A DNA stretch of 62,175 nucleotides from an uncultured Actinomycetes bacterium (GCA_903900235.1 CAIUMH010000143.1:1-62175), one strand, 5' to 3'. Shown: positions 53,450 to 62,175, counted from the first letter of the stretch. Made by a program: numbers and translations. The notes: generated by a model from the sequence alone, not told the origin.

Positions 53450-54340
53450 CTAGGCGTCGCGACGGTTGAGCAGGACGGCGCCTGCTGCGAGGATCACGGC
53501 GGAATAGCCGATGATGACCAGAGTGGCAGGCCAGGCACTGAGCAGATGCCCTGCCCAGTCGGTGTGCGTTGATCCGACTGTTTCCATGGCTACCCCAAGG
53601 TTCGAGGGCAGGTAGGCCTGGATGGGATGGCGCACACTCGATGGGAGCAGTTGGATCAGGATTGGGATGACAAGCAGGACGACCACATAGACCGAGATGG
53701 TGGCGGTGGTGTTTCTGAGCAGGAAGCCGAGGCCCACGGCCAAGATGCCCATCAAGGTGAGGTAGAGGCCGGTGCGCAGCAGCGCCATCGGGACACCCGA
53801 GCTGCTGATCGAGAGCACCGGGATGGCCGCCGACTTGGCCTGGTCGAGTAGGGATGATCCAGCCGGGAGCTGCCTGCCGCCCGAGGCCAGCAGGACGGCC
53901 TGGCTCACAAAGAATGAGGCGAAGGCGGTGCACTCGGTGATGATCAGCAAGACCACCCCGGTTACGACGGCCTTGGAGGTGACCACCGTGGTGCGACGGG
54001 GGAGGGCGGCCAGGGTCGTACGGATCGATCCGTTGGCGTACTCCGAGCAGACGATGAGGGCGCCAAGGACCCCCACGACGATCTGTGTGATGAATGATCC
54101 GGCCTGGGAGATGCGGACTGGGTCGAACTGGGCACGGTCGAGCGGTCCGGACTGCTTCCAGTGGTTGGCGATTACCGCCGAGAACAGTGCAGCGAACCCG
54201 AGCCCCGCTACGACAATGACGATCAGAGAAATCCAGGTGGACCGGACCGATCGAAGCTTTGCCCACTCCGAGCGAACCGCCTCGGGGAAGCCAGCTCGAC
54301 CACTGTCGATCGCGGGGGCATCGAGCAGGTCGGTCGTCAT
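53450..54340 (-). CDS. ABC-2 type transporter permease
   Basis: Membrane protein of 296 residues with about six helices, starting with a cytosolic AVRSEWAKLRSVRSTW motif typical of the actinobacterial ABC-2 permeases found in drug or bacteriocin-immunity exporters. SEYANGSIRTTLAALPRRT is the usual cytoplasmic loop. ATG overlaps the ATPase stop by 4 bp, so the pair is one transporter. Substrate unknown. Confidence 0.87.
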   Translation of the reverse strand: MTTDLLDAPAIDSGRAGFPEAVRSEWAKLRSVRSTWISLIVIVVAGLGFAALFSAVIANHWKQSGPLDRAQFDPVRISQAGSFITQIVVGVLGALIVCSEYANGSIRTTLAALPRRTTVVTSKAVVTGVVLLIITECTAFASFFVSQAVLLASGGRQLPAGSSLLDQAKSAAIPVLSISSSGVPMALLRTGLYLTLMGILAVGLGFLLRNTTATISVYVVVLLVIPILIQLLPSSVRHPIQAYLPSNLGVAMETVGSTHTDWAGHLLSAWPATLVIIGYSAVILAAGAVLLNRRDA

Positions 54341-55263
54341 GCGTGGGCTCCAGGATCCATCGGTGTGGTGGCATACTCCTGCGCACCAGAGGTCATCTCC
54401 ATGAAGACCTCCTCGAGGCTGGCTCGGACCGGGGTCAGCTCGTGCAGGGCGATTCCTGCGGTGAGGGCCATCTGTCCGATGGTCGGCGCATCGAGAGCGG
54501 TCACGCCAAGGGCTCCGTCGGGAGTGGTCACGACGGTGGCACCTGCAGCGACAAGCAGCTCGGCCAAGGCATCCTGATCCCCGGTGCGGACCTCCACCGT
54601 GGGGACGGTGTGCGAGCTGACGAAGTTGTCGACAGTGGTGTCGGCGATGAGGCGTCCGCGGCCGATGACGACGAGATCGGTCGCCGTCTGGGCCATTTCG
54701 CTCATCAGGTGACTGGAGAGGAAGATCGTGCGACCCTCGGCAGCGAGTCCCTTGAGGAGCTGACGCACCCAGAGGATCCCCTCCGGGTCCAAGCCGTTCA
54801 CCGGCTCGTCGAAGAGCAGCACCTTCGGGTCACCGAGCAGCGCAGCGGCGATACCCAGGCGCTGGCTCATGCCGAGGGAGTACTTGCCCACCTTGCGGCC
54901 AGCCACGGCAGTGAGTCCGACGATGTCAAGGACTTCGTCGACTCGGGCGGTCGGAATCTTGTTGGCAAGTGCGATGGTCCGAAGGTGGTTCCGGGCCGAT
55001 CGTCCGGGGTGGACAGCCTTGGCGTCGAGCAGGGCACCGACCTCTCGCAAGGGCCAACGCAGGTCTCGGTAGCGGACACCATCGATCGACACGTTGCCGC
55101 CGGATGGGTGATCGAGGCCGATGATCATGCGCATCGTGGTCGATTTGCCGGCACCATTGGGACCGAGGAACCCAGTCACGACGCCATCTCGGACCTTGAA
55201 GGAGAGATCGTCGACCGCCAGTGTCGACCCGTAGTGCTTGCTCAGGCCGGTGGCGGTGATCAC
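54337..55263 (-). CDS. ABC-2 exporter ATPase
   Basis: ATPase of about 308 residues of the DrrA/CcmA group. Walker A is GPNGAGKST, the signature YSLGMSQRLGIAAALLG, Walker B VLLFDEPVNGLDPEG and the H-loop SSHLMSE. The tail to the end is the usual C-terminal extension. GTG at 55263 is preferred because a TACGAT -10-like hexamer ends 6 bp before it, the pattern of leaderless transcripts; a GTG at 55266 is the alternative, and the longer open frame upstream is not conserved. It pairs with the permease downstream. Confidence 0.9.
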   Translation of the reverse strand: MITATGLSKHYGSTLAVDDLSFKVRDGVVTGFLGPNGAGKSTTMRMIIGLDHPSGGNVSIDGVRYRDLRWPLREVGALLDAKAVHPGRSARNHLRTIALANKIPTARVDEVLDIVGLTAVAGRKVGKYSLGMSQRLGIAAALLGDPKVLLFDEPVNGLDPEGILWVRQLLKGLAAEGRTIFLSSHLMSEMAQTATDLVVIGRGRLIADTTVDNFVSSHTVPTVEVRTGDQDALAELLVAAGATVVTTPDGALGVTALDAPTIGQMALTAGIALHELTPVRASLEEVFMEMTSGAQEYATTPMDPGAHA

Positions 55264-55269
55264 CACATT

Positions 55270-55275
55270 ATCGTA
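55270..55275 (-). promoter_or_regulatory. Leaderless promoter -10 of the ABC exporter
   Basis: TACGAT (TANNNT type) on the minus strand ends 6 bp before the GTG at 55263. That spacing places transcription start on or next to the start codon, typical of leaderless actinobacterial genes. No -35 is clear. Confidence 0.5.
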
Positions 55276-55376
55276 GCAGTGTCCATCGCGGTTAATTCCG
55301 AGCGACGTACTAGAACAACTCGCGTCACGCGCTCTGGACCCTTGCGGAGTTGCAGGCCGAGGCCCAGACTTGCCAG

Positions 55377-56849
55377 ATGGTGGATGACGACGGCCTCCGA
55401 CCACCACGGTCGCTGTTCTTCCTCAACGAGCTCAAGCGTCCAGACCGAATCAGGGAATGGTCGGGTGCGCCCTGGCTGGCGGTGGTGGCAGTCGGACTCG
55501 GGGCGCTGATGAGCCAGCTCGATGCGAGCATCGTGTCCCTGGCCTTCCCCACGCTCCAGCGGCACTTCCATGTCTCGATGGGGGCGATCACCTGGATCGG
55601 TCTGAGCTACCTGCTGACCGTGGTGGCGACACTGGTGATGTTCGGTCGGATCAGCGATATGGCCGGCCGCAAATTGATCTACGTCTACGGCTTCGTCGTC
55701 TTCATGGTCGGATCCCTGCTCTGTGGGACGGCCCCGACCCTGACGGTCCTGGTGGCCAGTCGGGTTCTCCAAGCGATTGGGGGAGCAATGATCCAAGCCA
55801 ACTCTGTGGCCATCGTGGTGTTGTCACTCCCGCCCGAGAAGCGGACGAAGGGCCTGGGCTTTCAGGCGGCCGCCCAGGCCATGGGCCTCGCCCTCGGACC
55901 GACGCTCGGTGGCGTTCTGGTGGGACTCATGTCGTGGCGGTGGCTCTTCCTTGTCAACATTCCCGTGGGTCTCATCGCCCTGCCGGCGTCCATGGCCTTC
56001 ATTCCTCGGAGTCGACACTTGGCCGACCCGAAGCCGCTCGACTGGCCGGGCTCGGCACTCCTGGCTCTGAGCGTGGTCGGAATCATGGGGGCGTTCTCCT
56101 TCTCGGAGTCACTGGGATGGACCTCGCCGATCGTGCTCGGTGGATTCGGTGTGGGGATCACTTCGACGTTGGCATTCTTCCTTCATGAGCGTCGAACTGC
56201 AGATCCGCTGGTCACTCCGGCGCTGCTTCGCAACTCGACGATCCGCACCGGCCTCGGCGCGGCATCGTTGGGATACTTCGCACTCTTTGCCTACCTGCTG
56301 ATTGTTCCGTTTGAGGTGGAGCGAGGCCTTGGACGAGGTCCGGCAATCGCAGGGTTGATGCTGTTGCCATTGCCACTGGCCATCGGTATCACCGCACCCA
56401 TGGCGGGTCGGTTTGCGGCACGATTTGGCGCACGGTTCGCCGCCCTGGTGGCCGCTCTCCTCGCAGCGAGTGGCACGGTGGTGGTGGCGATTGGAGCCAG
56501 TGCGCCCCAGATCATCGTGATGGGGTTGGCCATTGTCGGCCTCGGCGTCGGGCTCTTCAACACCGTAAATAACGCCACCGTGATGGCGGCGATCCCACCG
56601 CAGCAAACCGCCGTGGGATCCGGACTCTTGAACACCACGCGTGGCCTTGGTACCGCAGCTGGCCTCGCCATCGGCAGCATGTTTTTCGTAACCTTCGGTG
56701 GCTCGAGCCACATTGGCACGGTCGTCCAGCATGCATTCCTCGCAACCTCGCTGGCGATCGGAGGGTTGTTAATCGCCGCTGGCCTGCTGTCATGGCGGGC
56801 CGGGGGTGCCGATCGGCAGAGAATCAGCCTGCTGTCAAGCCTCGATTGA
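55377..56849 (+). CDS. MFS exporter, DHA2 (14-TM) type
   Basis: Major facilitator of 490 residues, about 14 helices. The N-terminal helix has GLGALMSQLDASIVSLAFPTLQR (LDASIVSLAFPTL motif), then WIGLSYLLTVVATLVMFGRISDMAGRKLIYV with motif A as RISDMAGRK, and FQAAAQAMGLALGPTLGGVL as motif C. It exports an unknown drug or metabolite. ATG at 55377 is chosen; a TTG at 55350 is possible. The 3' end overlaps the convergent Fur-family gene by 15 bp. Divergent from the ABC exporter. Confidence 0.87.
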   Translation: MVDDDGLRPPRSLFFLNELKRPDRIREWSGAPWLAVVAVGLGALMSQLDASIVSLAFPTLQRHFHVSMGAITWIGLSYLLTVVATLVMFGRISDMAGRKLIYVYGFVVFMVGSLLCGTAPTLTVLVASRVLQAIGGAMIQANSVAIVVLSLPPEKRTKGLGFQAAAQAMGLALGPTLGGVLVGLMSWRWLFLVNIPVGLIALPASMAFIPRSRHLADPKPLDWPGSALLALSVVGIMGAFSFSESLGWTSPIVLGGFGVGITSTLAFFLHERRTADPLVTPALLRNSTIRTGLGAASLGYFALFAYLLIVPFEVERGLGRGPAIAGLMLLPLPLAIGITAPMAGRFAARFGARFAALVAALLAASGTVVVAIGASAPQIIVMGLAIVGLGVGLFNTVNNATVMAAIPPQQTAVGSGLLNTTRGLGTAAGLAIGSMFFVTFGGSSHIGTVVQHAFLATSLAIGGLLIAAGLLSWRAGGADRQRISLLSSLD

Positions 56850-57281
56850 GCCGCACCGCGTGCACTCGCCAAGGACGGCGAAGTGGTGAGGGTCCACTGA
56901 GAACCCATAGCGTGCTGCCGCCTCGGTGATCAGCTCGACGAACAACGACGGGTCGGCCTCGGTCATCGTCCCGCAGACTTGGCAGACGAGATGGCCGTGG
57001 GCGGCGGTGCGCAGATGGTAGGTGGCGGGACCCTTGCCAGCATGGCTGTGCTCGACGAGTCCAATGCGCTCGAGTTCCTCGAGGATGCGGTAGGTGGTGG
57101 AGGCGGCGACATCGGGGCTCTCAGCCTGGACGGCTGCGGTCAGCTCATCGGTGGTCCGATGGGTGGGGTCGGCGGTGAGGATCTCGAGCAGAAGGCGTTT
57201 GGTGGGAGTGATTCGACCACCGGCTGAGCGGATGCGCTCGAGTGCCTCCTCGACAGTGCTCGTTGCGCCTCGTGGATCCAT
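56835..57281 (-). CDS. Fur-family metal-responsive regulator
   Basis: Ferric-uptake-regulator family protein of 148 residues. The winged helix covers about 15-80 (RITPTKRLLLEIL and SPDVAASTTYRILEELERIGLV). HLVCQVCGTMTEAD and CTRCGSIEA give the two CxxC zinc-structural pairs, and HGHLVC plus DPHHFAVLGEC supply His ligands, closest to the Zur/Fur/BldKR-type pattern. It would repress metal-uptake genes with zinc or iron bound; which metal is not clear. It lies 9 bp after the GT2 gene on the same strand. Confidence 0.88.
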   Translation of the reverse strand: MDPRGATSTVEEALERIRSAGGRITPTKRLLLEILTADPTHRTTDELTAAVQAESPDVAASTTYRILEELERIGLVEHSHAGKGPATYHLRTAAHGHLVCQVCGTMTEADPSLFVELITEAAARYGFSVDPHHFAVLGECTRCGSIEA

Positions 57282-57290
57282 GACGAGAGG

Positions 57291-58694
57291 CTAGGTGGTG
57301 ATCTCTGAGTCCGAGGCCAGCAGCGCTCGTCGCTCCGAGGTCGTTGCGCAGGCGGCCAGATGCTCAAGGTCTATCGTCCGCCAGACGCTCGCTGTCAGGG
57401 CAGCGAGGGAGACGTGCTCGCCGACGATGGTATTGAGGGCGTGCAGGTCGCGATGGATTCGAGCGACCTCTCCGAGGAGGGGTTCCATCGGGAGAGCGTC
57501 GCCCGCGAGAACATCTACTCCCGGACCATGCGCCACGCGGTGCCTCCAGAGGCCGCCCTCGAAGTCGACGGTGGTGTGGGTGGTGGCGTGCTCGATCAGG
57601 TGCACCCGGCATCCTTCGTCTGAGAGCTCGATCGCTCGACGAAGGATGTCGGCCGAGGCGACGCCAGCGGGAGCGATCAGCGCGAGGTGGAGGACCCCGT
57701 CGCTCCTCGTGAGGGTCGTCGTGGCACGACGAACCTCGACGCTCGACGGGTCTGGAATGTGTCGAATAATCGAAGGCGGAGTGGCCAGCCATCCCTCGAG
57801 ACGTTCTGCTGCATACTGGCGGTCCGCAATGAGCGAGGAGAGGGTTCCGCTCGGCACCGCACCGTTGGCCTCGGCCTCGCCGATCTCCTCCTGCTGACGG
57901 TCAGCGAAGGCCCCGAAGTCTCGACGGACTACATCGGGTCCGTCGATGGGGGTCTGGTGACGGGCAGCGAAGTACGCACGGTTCACCAAGATGGTTCGCC
58001 GATCAGTGGCGATACGTCGCTCCGACCGGATGGCTGAGGGGAGGAATTTGTGGAACACGATGCCGCGGGGGAGTGGGCGGACGATCCATCCGGCGTCGAG
58101 GAGTCGTCGGGCGAGGTCAGTCTCGTCGTGGTAGTAGTCGAACTGCTCATCGAAGCCACCGATGGACTGCAGGGCAGCGGCCCTGACGAGGAGATTGGTG
58201 CCGATGGGGTAGGAGAAATCCCGTGCCGCTGGCGTCTCGGTGAGCCCCATCGTCGGATGAGCCAAGAGGGGTCGTGCGTCACCAGCGAGCGTGCACAGGC
58301 TGGCGACTGCCTGGTGAGTGCGGCCCGTGTAGTCGAGTGTCTCGCCGCCCACGGCCCCCATCTCTGGGTCATCGAAGGCCGGCACGAGGTCGGAGAGCCA
58401 GCCCTCGGCAGGATAGGCATCATCATCGATGAAGGCGATGATCTCCCCCTTCGCTGCATCGGATCCGAGATTGCGTGAGCGCGCCAGATTGCGGACAGGG
58501 CAGCGGACGAGCCCCCCTACCTCTGGCCGGCTGATGATGCTCGACGCAGAGGACTCCGCTCCCGGGCCGAGGACGACCACCACCTCAAAGGGGATCTCCT
58601 CGAGGCGGGCGAGCCCATCGAGGCAGAGATTGAGCGCCTCTGGTCGTCCGACGCTGCAGACGACGATCGAGACAAGAGGGGTCGAGGTGCTCAC
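57291..58694 (-). CDS. GT2-family glycosyltransferase
   Basis: Glycosyltransferase of 467 residues. The GT-A domain begins PLVSIVVCSVGRPEAL; the metal-binding motif FIDDDAYP comes after GSDAAKGEIIAF, and FDEQFDYYHDETDLARRLLDAGW is the usual second block, with DETDLARRL containing the catalytic Asp. A C-terminal part from about 300 has no recognised domain. It overlaps the coiled-coil gene by 4 bp. It probably builds a surface glycan; donor and acceptor are unknown. Confidence 0.87.
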   Translation of the reverse strand: MSTSTPLVSIVVCSVGRPEALNLCLDGLARLEEIPFEVVVVLGPGAESSASSIISRPEVGGLVRCPVRNLARSRNLGSDAAKGEIIAFIDDDAYPAEGWLSDLVPAFDDPEMGAVGGETLDYTGRTHQAVASLCTLAGDARPLLAHPTMGLTETPAARDFSYPIGTNLLVRAAALQSIGGFDEQFDYYHDETDLARRLLDAGWIVRPLPRGIVFHKFLPSAIRSERRIATDRRTILVNRAYFAARHQTPIDGPDVVRRDFGAFADRQQEEIGEAEANGAVPSGTLSSLIADRQYAAERLEGWLATPPSIIRHIPDPSSVEVRRATTTLTRSDGVLHLALIAPAGVASADILRRAIELSDEGCRVHLIEHATTHTTVDFEGGLWRHRVAHGPGVDVLAGDALPMEPLLGEVARIHRDLHALNTIVGEHVSLAALTASVWRTIDLEHLAACATTSERRALLASDSEITT

Positions 58695-59107
58695 CCTCCC
58701 TGCGCCGAGCGACCTTCGAGCTCAGTGAGCCGTGCGTCGAGTGCAGCCATGCGTCGAGCTTCCGCACGCTCGGCGGAGCGATCCTGACCCTTGAGCTCCA
58801 CCGCCTCCGCCAAACGGAGCTCGACCACTTCAATGAGTGCGTCAACCCGTCCGACCTCGGCCACGAAGGTGTCAATCCGCAAGTAGAGGTCTCGGATGAG
58901 ATCGTCGAGCCGTCCGACTTCATCGCTCAGCGAACTCGCCAACCGTTGGCCGAGGCCTCTGATTTCGTCATCGATTCGTCCGTTGAGGCGGGCGACCTGT
59001 TCGTCAAGCACTGCTCTCGGTGTGATCAGCCGCGATGCCCTCGATCGCACGGACCCTGACGCCTGGTCGATGCTTGCCTGGGTGCTGGACTCCTCTTGTT
59101 TCGACAC
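58691..59107 (-). CDS. Coiled-coil protein next to a glycosyltransferase
   Basis: Protein of 138 residues, unrecognised by family. After a polar, disordered start, residues about 35-135 form a long amphipathic helix with heptad-like spacing (VARLNGRIDDEIRGLGQRLASS and DEVGRLDDLIRDLYLRIDTF), so a coiled-coil oligomer is expected. No signal peptide or membrane span. Its stop overlaps the GT2 start by 4 bp, so it is co-translated and may anchor or scaffold that enzyme. Confidence 0.7.
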   Translation of the reverse strand: MSKQEESSTQASIDQASGSVRSRASRLITPRAVLDEQVARLNGRIDDEIRGLGQRLASSLSDEVGRLDDLIRDLYLRIDTFVAEVGRVDALIEVVELRLAEAVELKGQDRSAERAEARRMAALDARLTELEGRSAQGG

Positions 59108-59199
59108 GTGGCCTCCTGCCGCGATGGTAGTGGGAAGGGCTCGTCTGCCGGTGGTTCACCCGTAGGCTCGACGGCAACGGTAGGACGAGGAGGACATTC

Positions 59200-59847
59200 A
59201 TGTGGTTTGGTCGATCACCCGAGATGGTGAAGGAGGAAGAGGCGCTCCCCGGACGAGCAGTGCCCCTGACCATCGATCCGACGCATGTCGTGTTGGGGAC
59301 CTCCATGCTGCCGCCGTATCCCGAGGGCACCGAGACCGCCATGGTGGCCATGGGCTGCTTCTGGGGGGCCGAACGAGCCTTCTTTCATCTGCCGGGGATC
59401 GTGACGACGGCAGTCGGCTACCAGGGTGGATTCACGCCGAACCCGACCTATGAGGAGGTCTGCTCGGGGCGCACCGGTCACACCGAGACGGTGCTCGTGG
59501 TCTTTGACCCCTCGATCGTGTCCTATGGGGAGATCCTCTCCGCGTTTTTCGAGCACCATGATCCGACGCAGGGATACCGCCAGGGCAACGACGTCGGCAC
59601 GCAGTATCGTTCGGCGATCTTCACCACCTCGGCCTCCCAGCAGGCTCTGGCCGAACGAGCGGCTCGCGCCTTCGAGGAGCAACTCGAACGCGCTGGACTT
59701 GGGCGGGTGACCACGGAAATCGAGCCTGCGGGGCCGTTCTACTTCGCCGAGGACTACCACCAGCAGTACCTGGCCAAGAACCCGATGGGGTACTGCGGCC
59801 TCGGTGGCACAGGTGTCTCGTGTCCGGTGGGGCTCTTCGAGGCCTAG
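59200..59847 (+). CDS. msrA: Peptide-methionine (S)-S-oxide reductase
   Basis: MsrA of 215 residues that repairs oxidised methionine in proteins. The active site is Cys53 in [11 protein letters not shown]; the [23 protein letters not shown] block and [23 protein letters not shown], centred on [13 protein letters not shown], are conserved, and the resolving cysteines are in the C-terminal [18 protein letters not shown] at 59200 after AGGAGGA. It is divergent from the coiled-coil gene and converges with the acetyltransferase, overlapping by 4 bp. Confidence 0.95.
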   Translation: MWFGRSPEMVKEEEALPGRAVPLTIDPTHVVLGTSMLPPYPEGTETAMVAMGCFWGAERAFFHLPGIVTTAVGYQGGFTPNPTYEEVCSGRTGHTETVLVVFDPSIVSYGEILSAFFEHHDPTQGYRQGNDVGTQYRSAIFTTSASQQALAERAARAFEEQLERAGLGRVTTEIEPAGPFYFAEDYHQQYLAKNPMGYCGLGGTGVSCPVGLFEA

Positions 59848-60461
59848 ACGAACCTCGAGCGCCACTGGTCATCGAACTCGTGGCGGTGAATCTCGAACAC
59901 CGACTGCACGTTGGTCCCCGTGAGGGACCGCTGTGCAGTTGGTGTCGGTTCGGTTCCAACCCAGCGGAACCCTGCGCGCTCAGCGGTTGCCCGAGAGCGA
60001 TCATTGGACAGGTCGGCGCGGATCCGGACCACCTCGACCTCAGGGTGGGCGAATGCTTCCTCGCAGAGAACCTGGGTGGCCTCGGTGGCGAATCCCAAGC
60101 CCTCGGACCGCTCGTCGAGCCAGTAGCCGATCTCCATCGAGGCGTCATCGGGTCCTCGTCGATGGATCCCGACCATGCCGACAAGCGTGTCGTTGAGCCA
60201 GATGCCCATGTCGGCGCCGAGGCCCCTGCGGTGATCGTCAGCCCATCCGGCGACCAGGATCTGGCGATCAGCAAGCGTCATGGGCTCCTTGGCGATGAAG
60301 GCCAGGATCATCAGGTGATCAAGGTTGTCGAGCACCAACAGGTGGAGTTCTGCGACGTCCTCTAGGGCGAGCAGGCGAAGGATGATTCGCTCTCCGGGAA
60401 GGATTTCGGGCAGCGACTCGCTCAGCGGTGAGATCTGCTCCCCGGGGTGTCGCTCCGTCAC
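59844..60461 (-). CDS. RimJ/RimL-like GNAT acetyltransferase
   Basis: Acetyltransferase of 205 residues. The start [20 protein letters not shown] and the [19 protein letters not shown] motif A ([10 protein letters not shown] binds CoA) followed by [22 protein letters not shown] are typical of the RimJ/RimL branch that acetylates protein N-termini or small molecules. Substrate unknown. Its ATG overlaps the end of the nitronate monooxygenase by 4 bp, making a two-gene unit. Confidence 0.82.
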   Translation of the reverse strand: MTERHPGEQISPLSESLPEILPGERIILRLLALEDVAELHLLVLDNLDHLMILAFIAKEPMTLADRQILVAGWADDHRRGLGADMGIWLNDTLVGMVGIHRRGPDDASMEIGYWLDERSEGLGFATEATQVLCEEAFAHPEVEVVRIRADLSNDRSRATAERAGFRWVGTEPTPTAQRSLTGTNVQSVFEIHRHEFDDQWRSRFV

Positions 60462-61429
60462 GAAGTAGCGAGCTGTCCGCCTCGCGCCAGTGCTGCCTCG
60501 GCATCAGCCACGAACTGCCGTACGAGGTCGCCGGCAGAGACAAGCGAATCGATGGCCCCGACGGCCTGGCCAGCTGGGTAGCCCTCGCGGTCGGGGTCGA
60601 CCCCCTCGGTCGACTCGTCTCCGCCGAGGTGGAACGATCCGTCACCGAAGGACTTCCCGAGTTGCTCGGGGAAGGGGGAAAGCTCCTCAGGGTGAGCCTC
60701 ATAGTGGGCAGTGAGGGCATTGCGCAGCACGCGCATCGTCTTGCCGGAGAACGCCTTGGAGATGATCGTCCCAGACTCGTCCGAGGCGAGGATGCCCTCC
60801 TTGAAGCCCGGAAGTGCCCGTGCCTCAGGGGTGGCAATGAAGCGGGTGCCGACCCAGATGCCATCGGCTCCAAGCATCAGGGCCGCGGCCAGGCCACGCC
60901 CATCGAAGATTCCGCCTGCCGCAACGACGGGAACCGCACCCTGCACGGCATCAACAATCATCGGGACGAGCGGCAGCGTGGCGACCTGACCGGTGTGACC
61001 TCCGGCCTCGGTTCCCTGGGCGATCACGAGGTCGCAGCCGGCATCGACTGCACGGCGGGCGTGCTCGACCCGACCGCACATATTTGCCACGAGGACCCCG
61101 GCCTGGTGGCACCGCTCAACTGCCTCGGCAGGTACCCCGAGTCCTGCCACGAAGAGTCCCGCTCCTCCTTCGATGAGCAGGTCGACGAAACGGAGCATGT
61201 CGCCCGGCATTGCCGTAAGGAGGTCGACGGCGAATGGCTTGGTGGTGGCGGACTTGATGGAGGCCATCTCGTCGACCAGCTGGTCCTGGCTCATCGTCGA
61301 GGCTCCGAGGCAGCCATACCCGCCCGCCTCGGAGACGGCGGCAGCCAGCCTGGAGTAGGAAACCCCACCCATGCCGGCGAGCATCACGGGGTGCTCGACT
61401 CCGAGCACTTGCGTCAGGCGAGTCTTCAT
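60458..61429 (-). CDS. Nitronate monooxygenase (2-nitropropane dioxygenase-like)
   Basis: FMN-dependent TIM-barrel protein of 323 residues. It starts TRLTQVLGVEHPVMLAGMGGVSYSRLAAAVSEAGGYG, with PVMLAGMGGVS as the FMN-contact block; the EAGGHTG motif with the conserved His and the VVAAGGIFDGRGLAAALMLGADGIWVGTRFIATPEA phosphate-binding region (AAGGIFDGRG and GADGIWVGTRF) follow. It oxidises nitronates, or acts as an enoyl-reductase-like enzyme in relatives. The ATG at 61429 has GGAGGACG upstream. Confidence 0.88.
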   Translation of the reverse strand: MKTRLTQVLGVEHPVMLAGMGGVSYSRLAAAVSEAGGYGCLGASTMSQDQLVDEMASIKSATTKPFAVDLLTAMPGDMLRFVDLLIEGGAGLFVAGLGVPAEAVERCHQAGVLVANMCGRVEHARRAVDAGCDLVIAQGTEAGGHTGQVATLPLVPMIVDAVQGAVPVVAAGGIFDGRGLAAALMLGADGIWVGTRFIATPEARALPGFKEGILASDESGTIISKAFSGKTMRVLRNALTAHYEAHPEELSPFPEQLGKSFGDGSFHLGGDESTEGVDPDREGYPAGQAVGAIDSLVSAGDLVRQFVADAEAALARGGQLATS

Positions 61430-61461
61430 CAACGTCCTCCTCAGGCGGTGTGGCCTTGACG

Positions 61462-62175
61462 CTAATCCCGTCCTGCGTCCTTCGGCGATTTGGTGGCCAT
61501 GATCACGAGCCCGACGATGGCGCAGAGCAGCGACGCGATGAGGAGACTGACCTTGGTGGTGGCGAGCAATGCCGGTTGAGAGCTGAAGGCCTGCTGGGCG
61601 AAGAGCAGGGGCACGGTGAAGCCGATCCCACAGGTGAGTGCGGCGCCAGTCATCTGTCGCCAGCTGGTCTCGGCGGGGAGGGACCCGAGGCCCAATCGGA
61701 TGGCGAGGCCCACGGCGCCGACGATCCCGAGGAGCTTGCCGATACTCCGGGCGGCAAGCAGCGAGACAAGCAGGCCGCTGCTTGAGCCGAGGGAGAAGGT
61801 CGAGAGATCGACGCCACCGGCCACGAGGCCGAAGAGTGGGAGGACGACAAAGGTGGCGACGGGTACGACCGTACGTTCGAGGATCACACCGGGGAGTGCC
61901 GGGTCTGCCCCATTGGGAACCAACAGTCCGATCACGACGCCGGCCAGGGTGGGTTCGATCCCGAGGCGGGCCATTACCCACCAAAGGACACCGCACAGGA
62001 CGATCCAGATGGCCCAGTGGGCATGGTGACGCCGCGCCACCAGAGCGCCCGCCAGCACGGCGACGACGCCAGCCGTCGCCGCGACCATGGCCATGGTTCC
62101 TCCGGTGACTGACGCATGTCCACTGGCAGCGAGGATGACCACAGAGAACACATCGTCGGCGACAGCCAGTGCCAA
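61462..62175 (-). CDS. nhaA: Na+/H+ antiporter NhaA, C-terminal part, cut by window edge
   Basis: At least 238 residues of a membrane antiporter; the reading frame is open at the window end, so the N-terminal part is missing here. LALAVADDVFSVVILA contains the adjacent Asp-Asp pair of the sodium/proton binding site in NhaA (ALAxADD motif). TLAGVVIGLLVPNG, the GVDLS segment and ALTCGIGFTVPLLFAQQAF match the later NhaA helices. It exports sodium in exchange for protons. No overlap with the gene downstream; 32 bp separate it from the nitronate monooxygenase. Confidence 0.92.
   Translation of the reverse strand: MALAVADDVFSVVILAASGHASVTGGTMAMVAATAGVVAVLAGALVARRHHAHWAIWIVLCGVLWWVMARLGIEPTLAGVVIGLLVPNGADPALPGVILERTVVPVATFVVLPLFGLVAGGVDLSTFSLGSSSGLLVSLLAARSIGKLLGIVGAVGLAIRLGLGSLPAETSWRQMTGAALTCGIGFTVPLLFAQQAFSSQPALLATTKVSLLIASLLCAIVGLVIMATKSPKDAGRD

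Noticed and set aside
55311-55316. TAGAAC half of a KstR-like site
   Set aside because: The matching GTTCTA arm is missing, so it is taken as chance.

Overview
The window is 62 kb of high-GC, gene-dense chromosomal DNA from an actinobacterium. Several features point that way: a Mec/CysO/CysM cysteine pathway next to rph and rdgB (the order seen in Mycobacterium), a mycofactocin-type SDR, a KstR-like operator, a WS/DGAT acyltransferase, LLM flavin enzymes, and many GTG starts with 4-bp gene overlaps. Fatty-acyl-CoA and steroid-like catabolic genes, together with the lack of obvious mycolate genes, would fit a free-living Acidimicrobiia-like lineage, but that placement is inference. No phage, insertion sequence, integrase, CRISPR array or plasmid function was seen. 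Both tRNA genes encode their CCA end.

Layout. 1-8.8 kb: SDR, Mec peptidase, DoxX, two tandem FAD oxidoreductases, a decayed TIG-domain gene, then cysO-cysM behind an Rrf2/IscR-like operator, rph and rdgB. 8.8-14 kb: an acyl-CoA oxidation block (half-size MaoC hydratase, a frameshifted double acyl-CoA dehydrogenase behind a perfect KstR-like palindrome, a second MaoC, LLM enzyme, epimerase). 14-18 kb: Lon-N protein, acetyltransferase, and on the minus strand FKBP, glycerate kinase and an SDR, then tRNA-Leu. 18-24.8 kb: clpP translationally coupled to a polysaccharide ABC exporter (Wzm/Wzt), a methyltransferase-like protein and a glycosyltransferase, facing a second glycosyltransferase plus HAD phosphatase. 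25-31.5 kb: peroxiredoxin, aldo/keto reductase, Gmad2 lipoprotein, acyl-CoA synthetase, oligoribonuclease, dUTPase, WS/DGAT and tRNA-Gly.

31.7-45.9 kb: transporters (two MFS, one MMPL), a two-domain alpha/beta-barrel protein, then two divergent gene pairs: alpha-galactosidase with acyl-CoA ligase, and esterase with a formylglycine sulfatase/phosphonate monoester hydrolase. A TetR regulator sits divergent from an MFS pump across a long operator. 45.9-50.4 kb: a polar amino-acid ABC importer, a CoA-transferase and an unknown protein. 50.4-53.4 kb: nitroreductase and a coupled trio (EthD-like, SnoaL-like, redoxin with a CxC motif). 53.4-62.2 kb: ABC-2 exporter, MFS pump, Fur-family regulator, GT2 with a coiled-coil protein, MsrA, acetyltransferase, nitronate monooxygenase and the C-terminal part of NhaA, cut by the window edge.

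The strongest candidates for new biology are the CysO sulfur carrier with two residues after its Gly-Gly, paired with a displaced JAMM peptidase and an Rrf2-like operator; the KstR-like box on the fused dehydrogenase; and the divergent galactosidase/esterase/hydrolase/acyl-CoA-ligase module. All statements rest on reading the sequence; no database or structure search was run.
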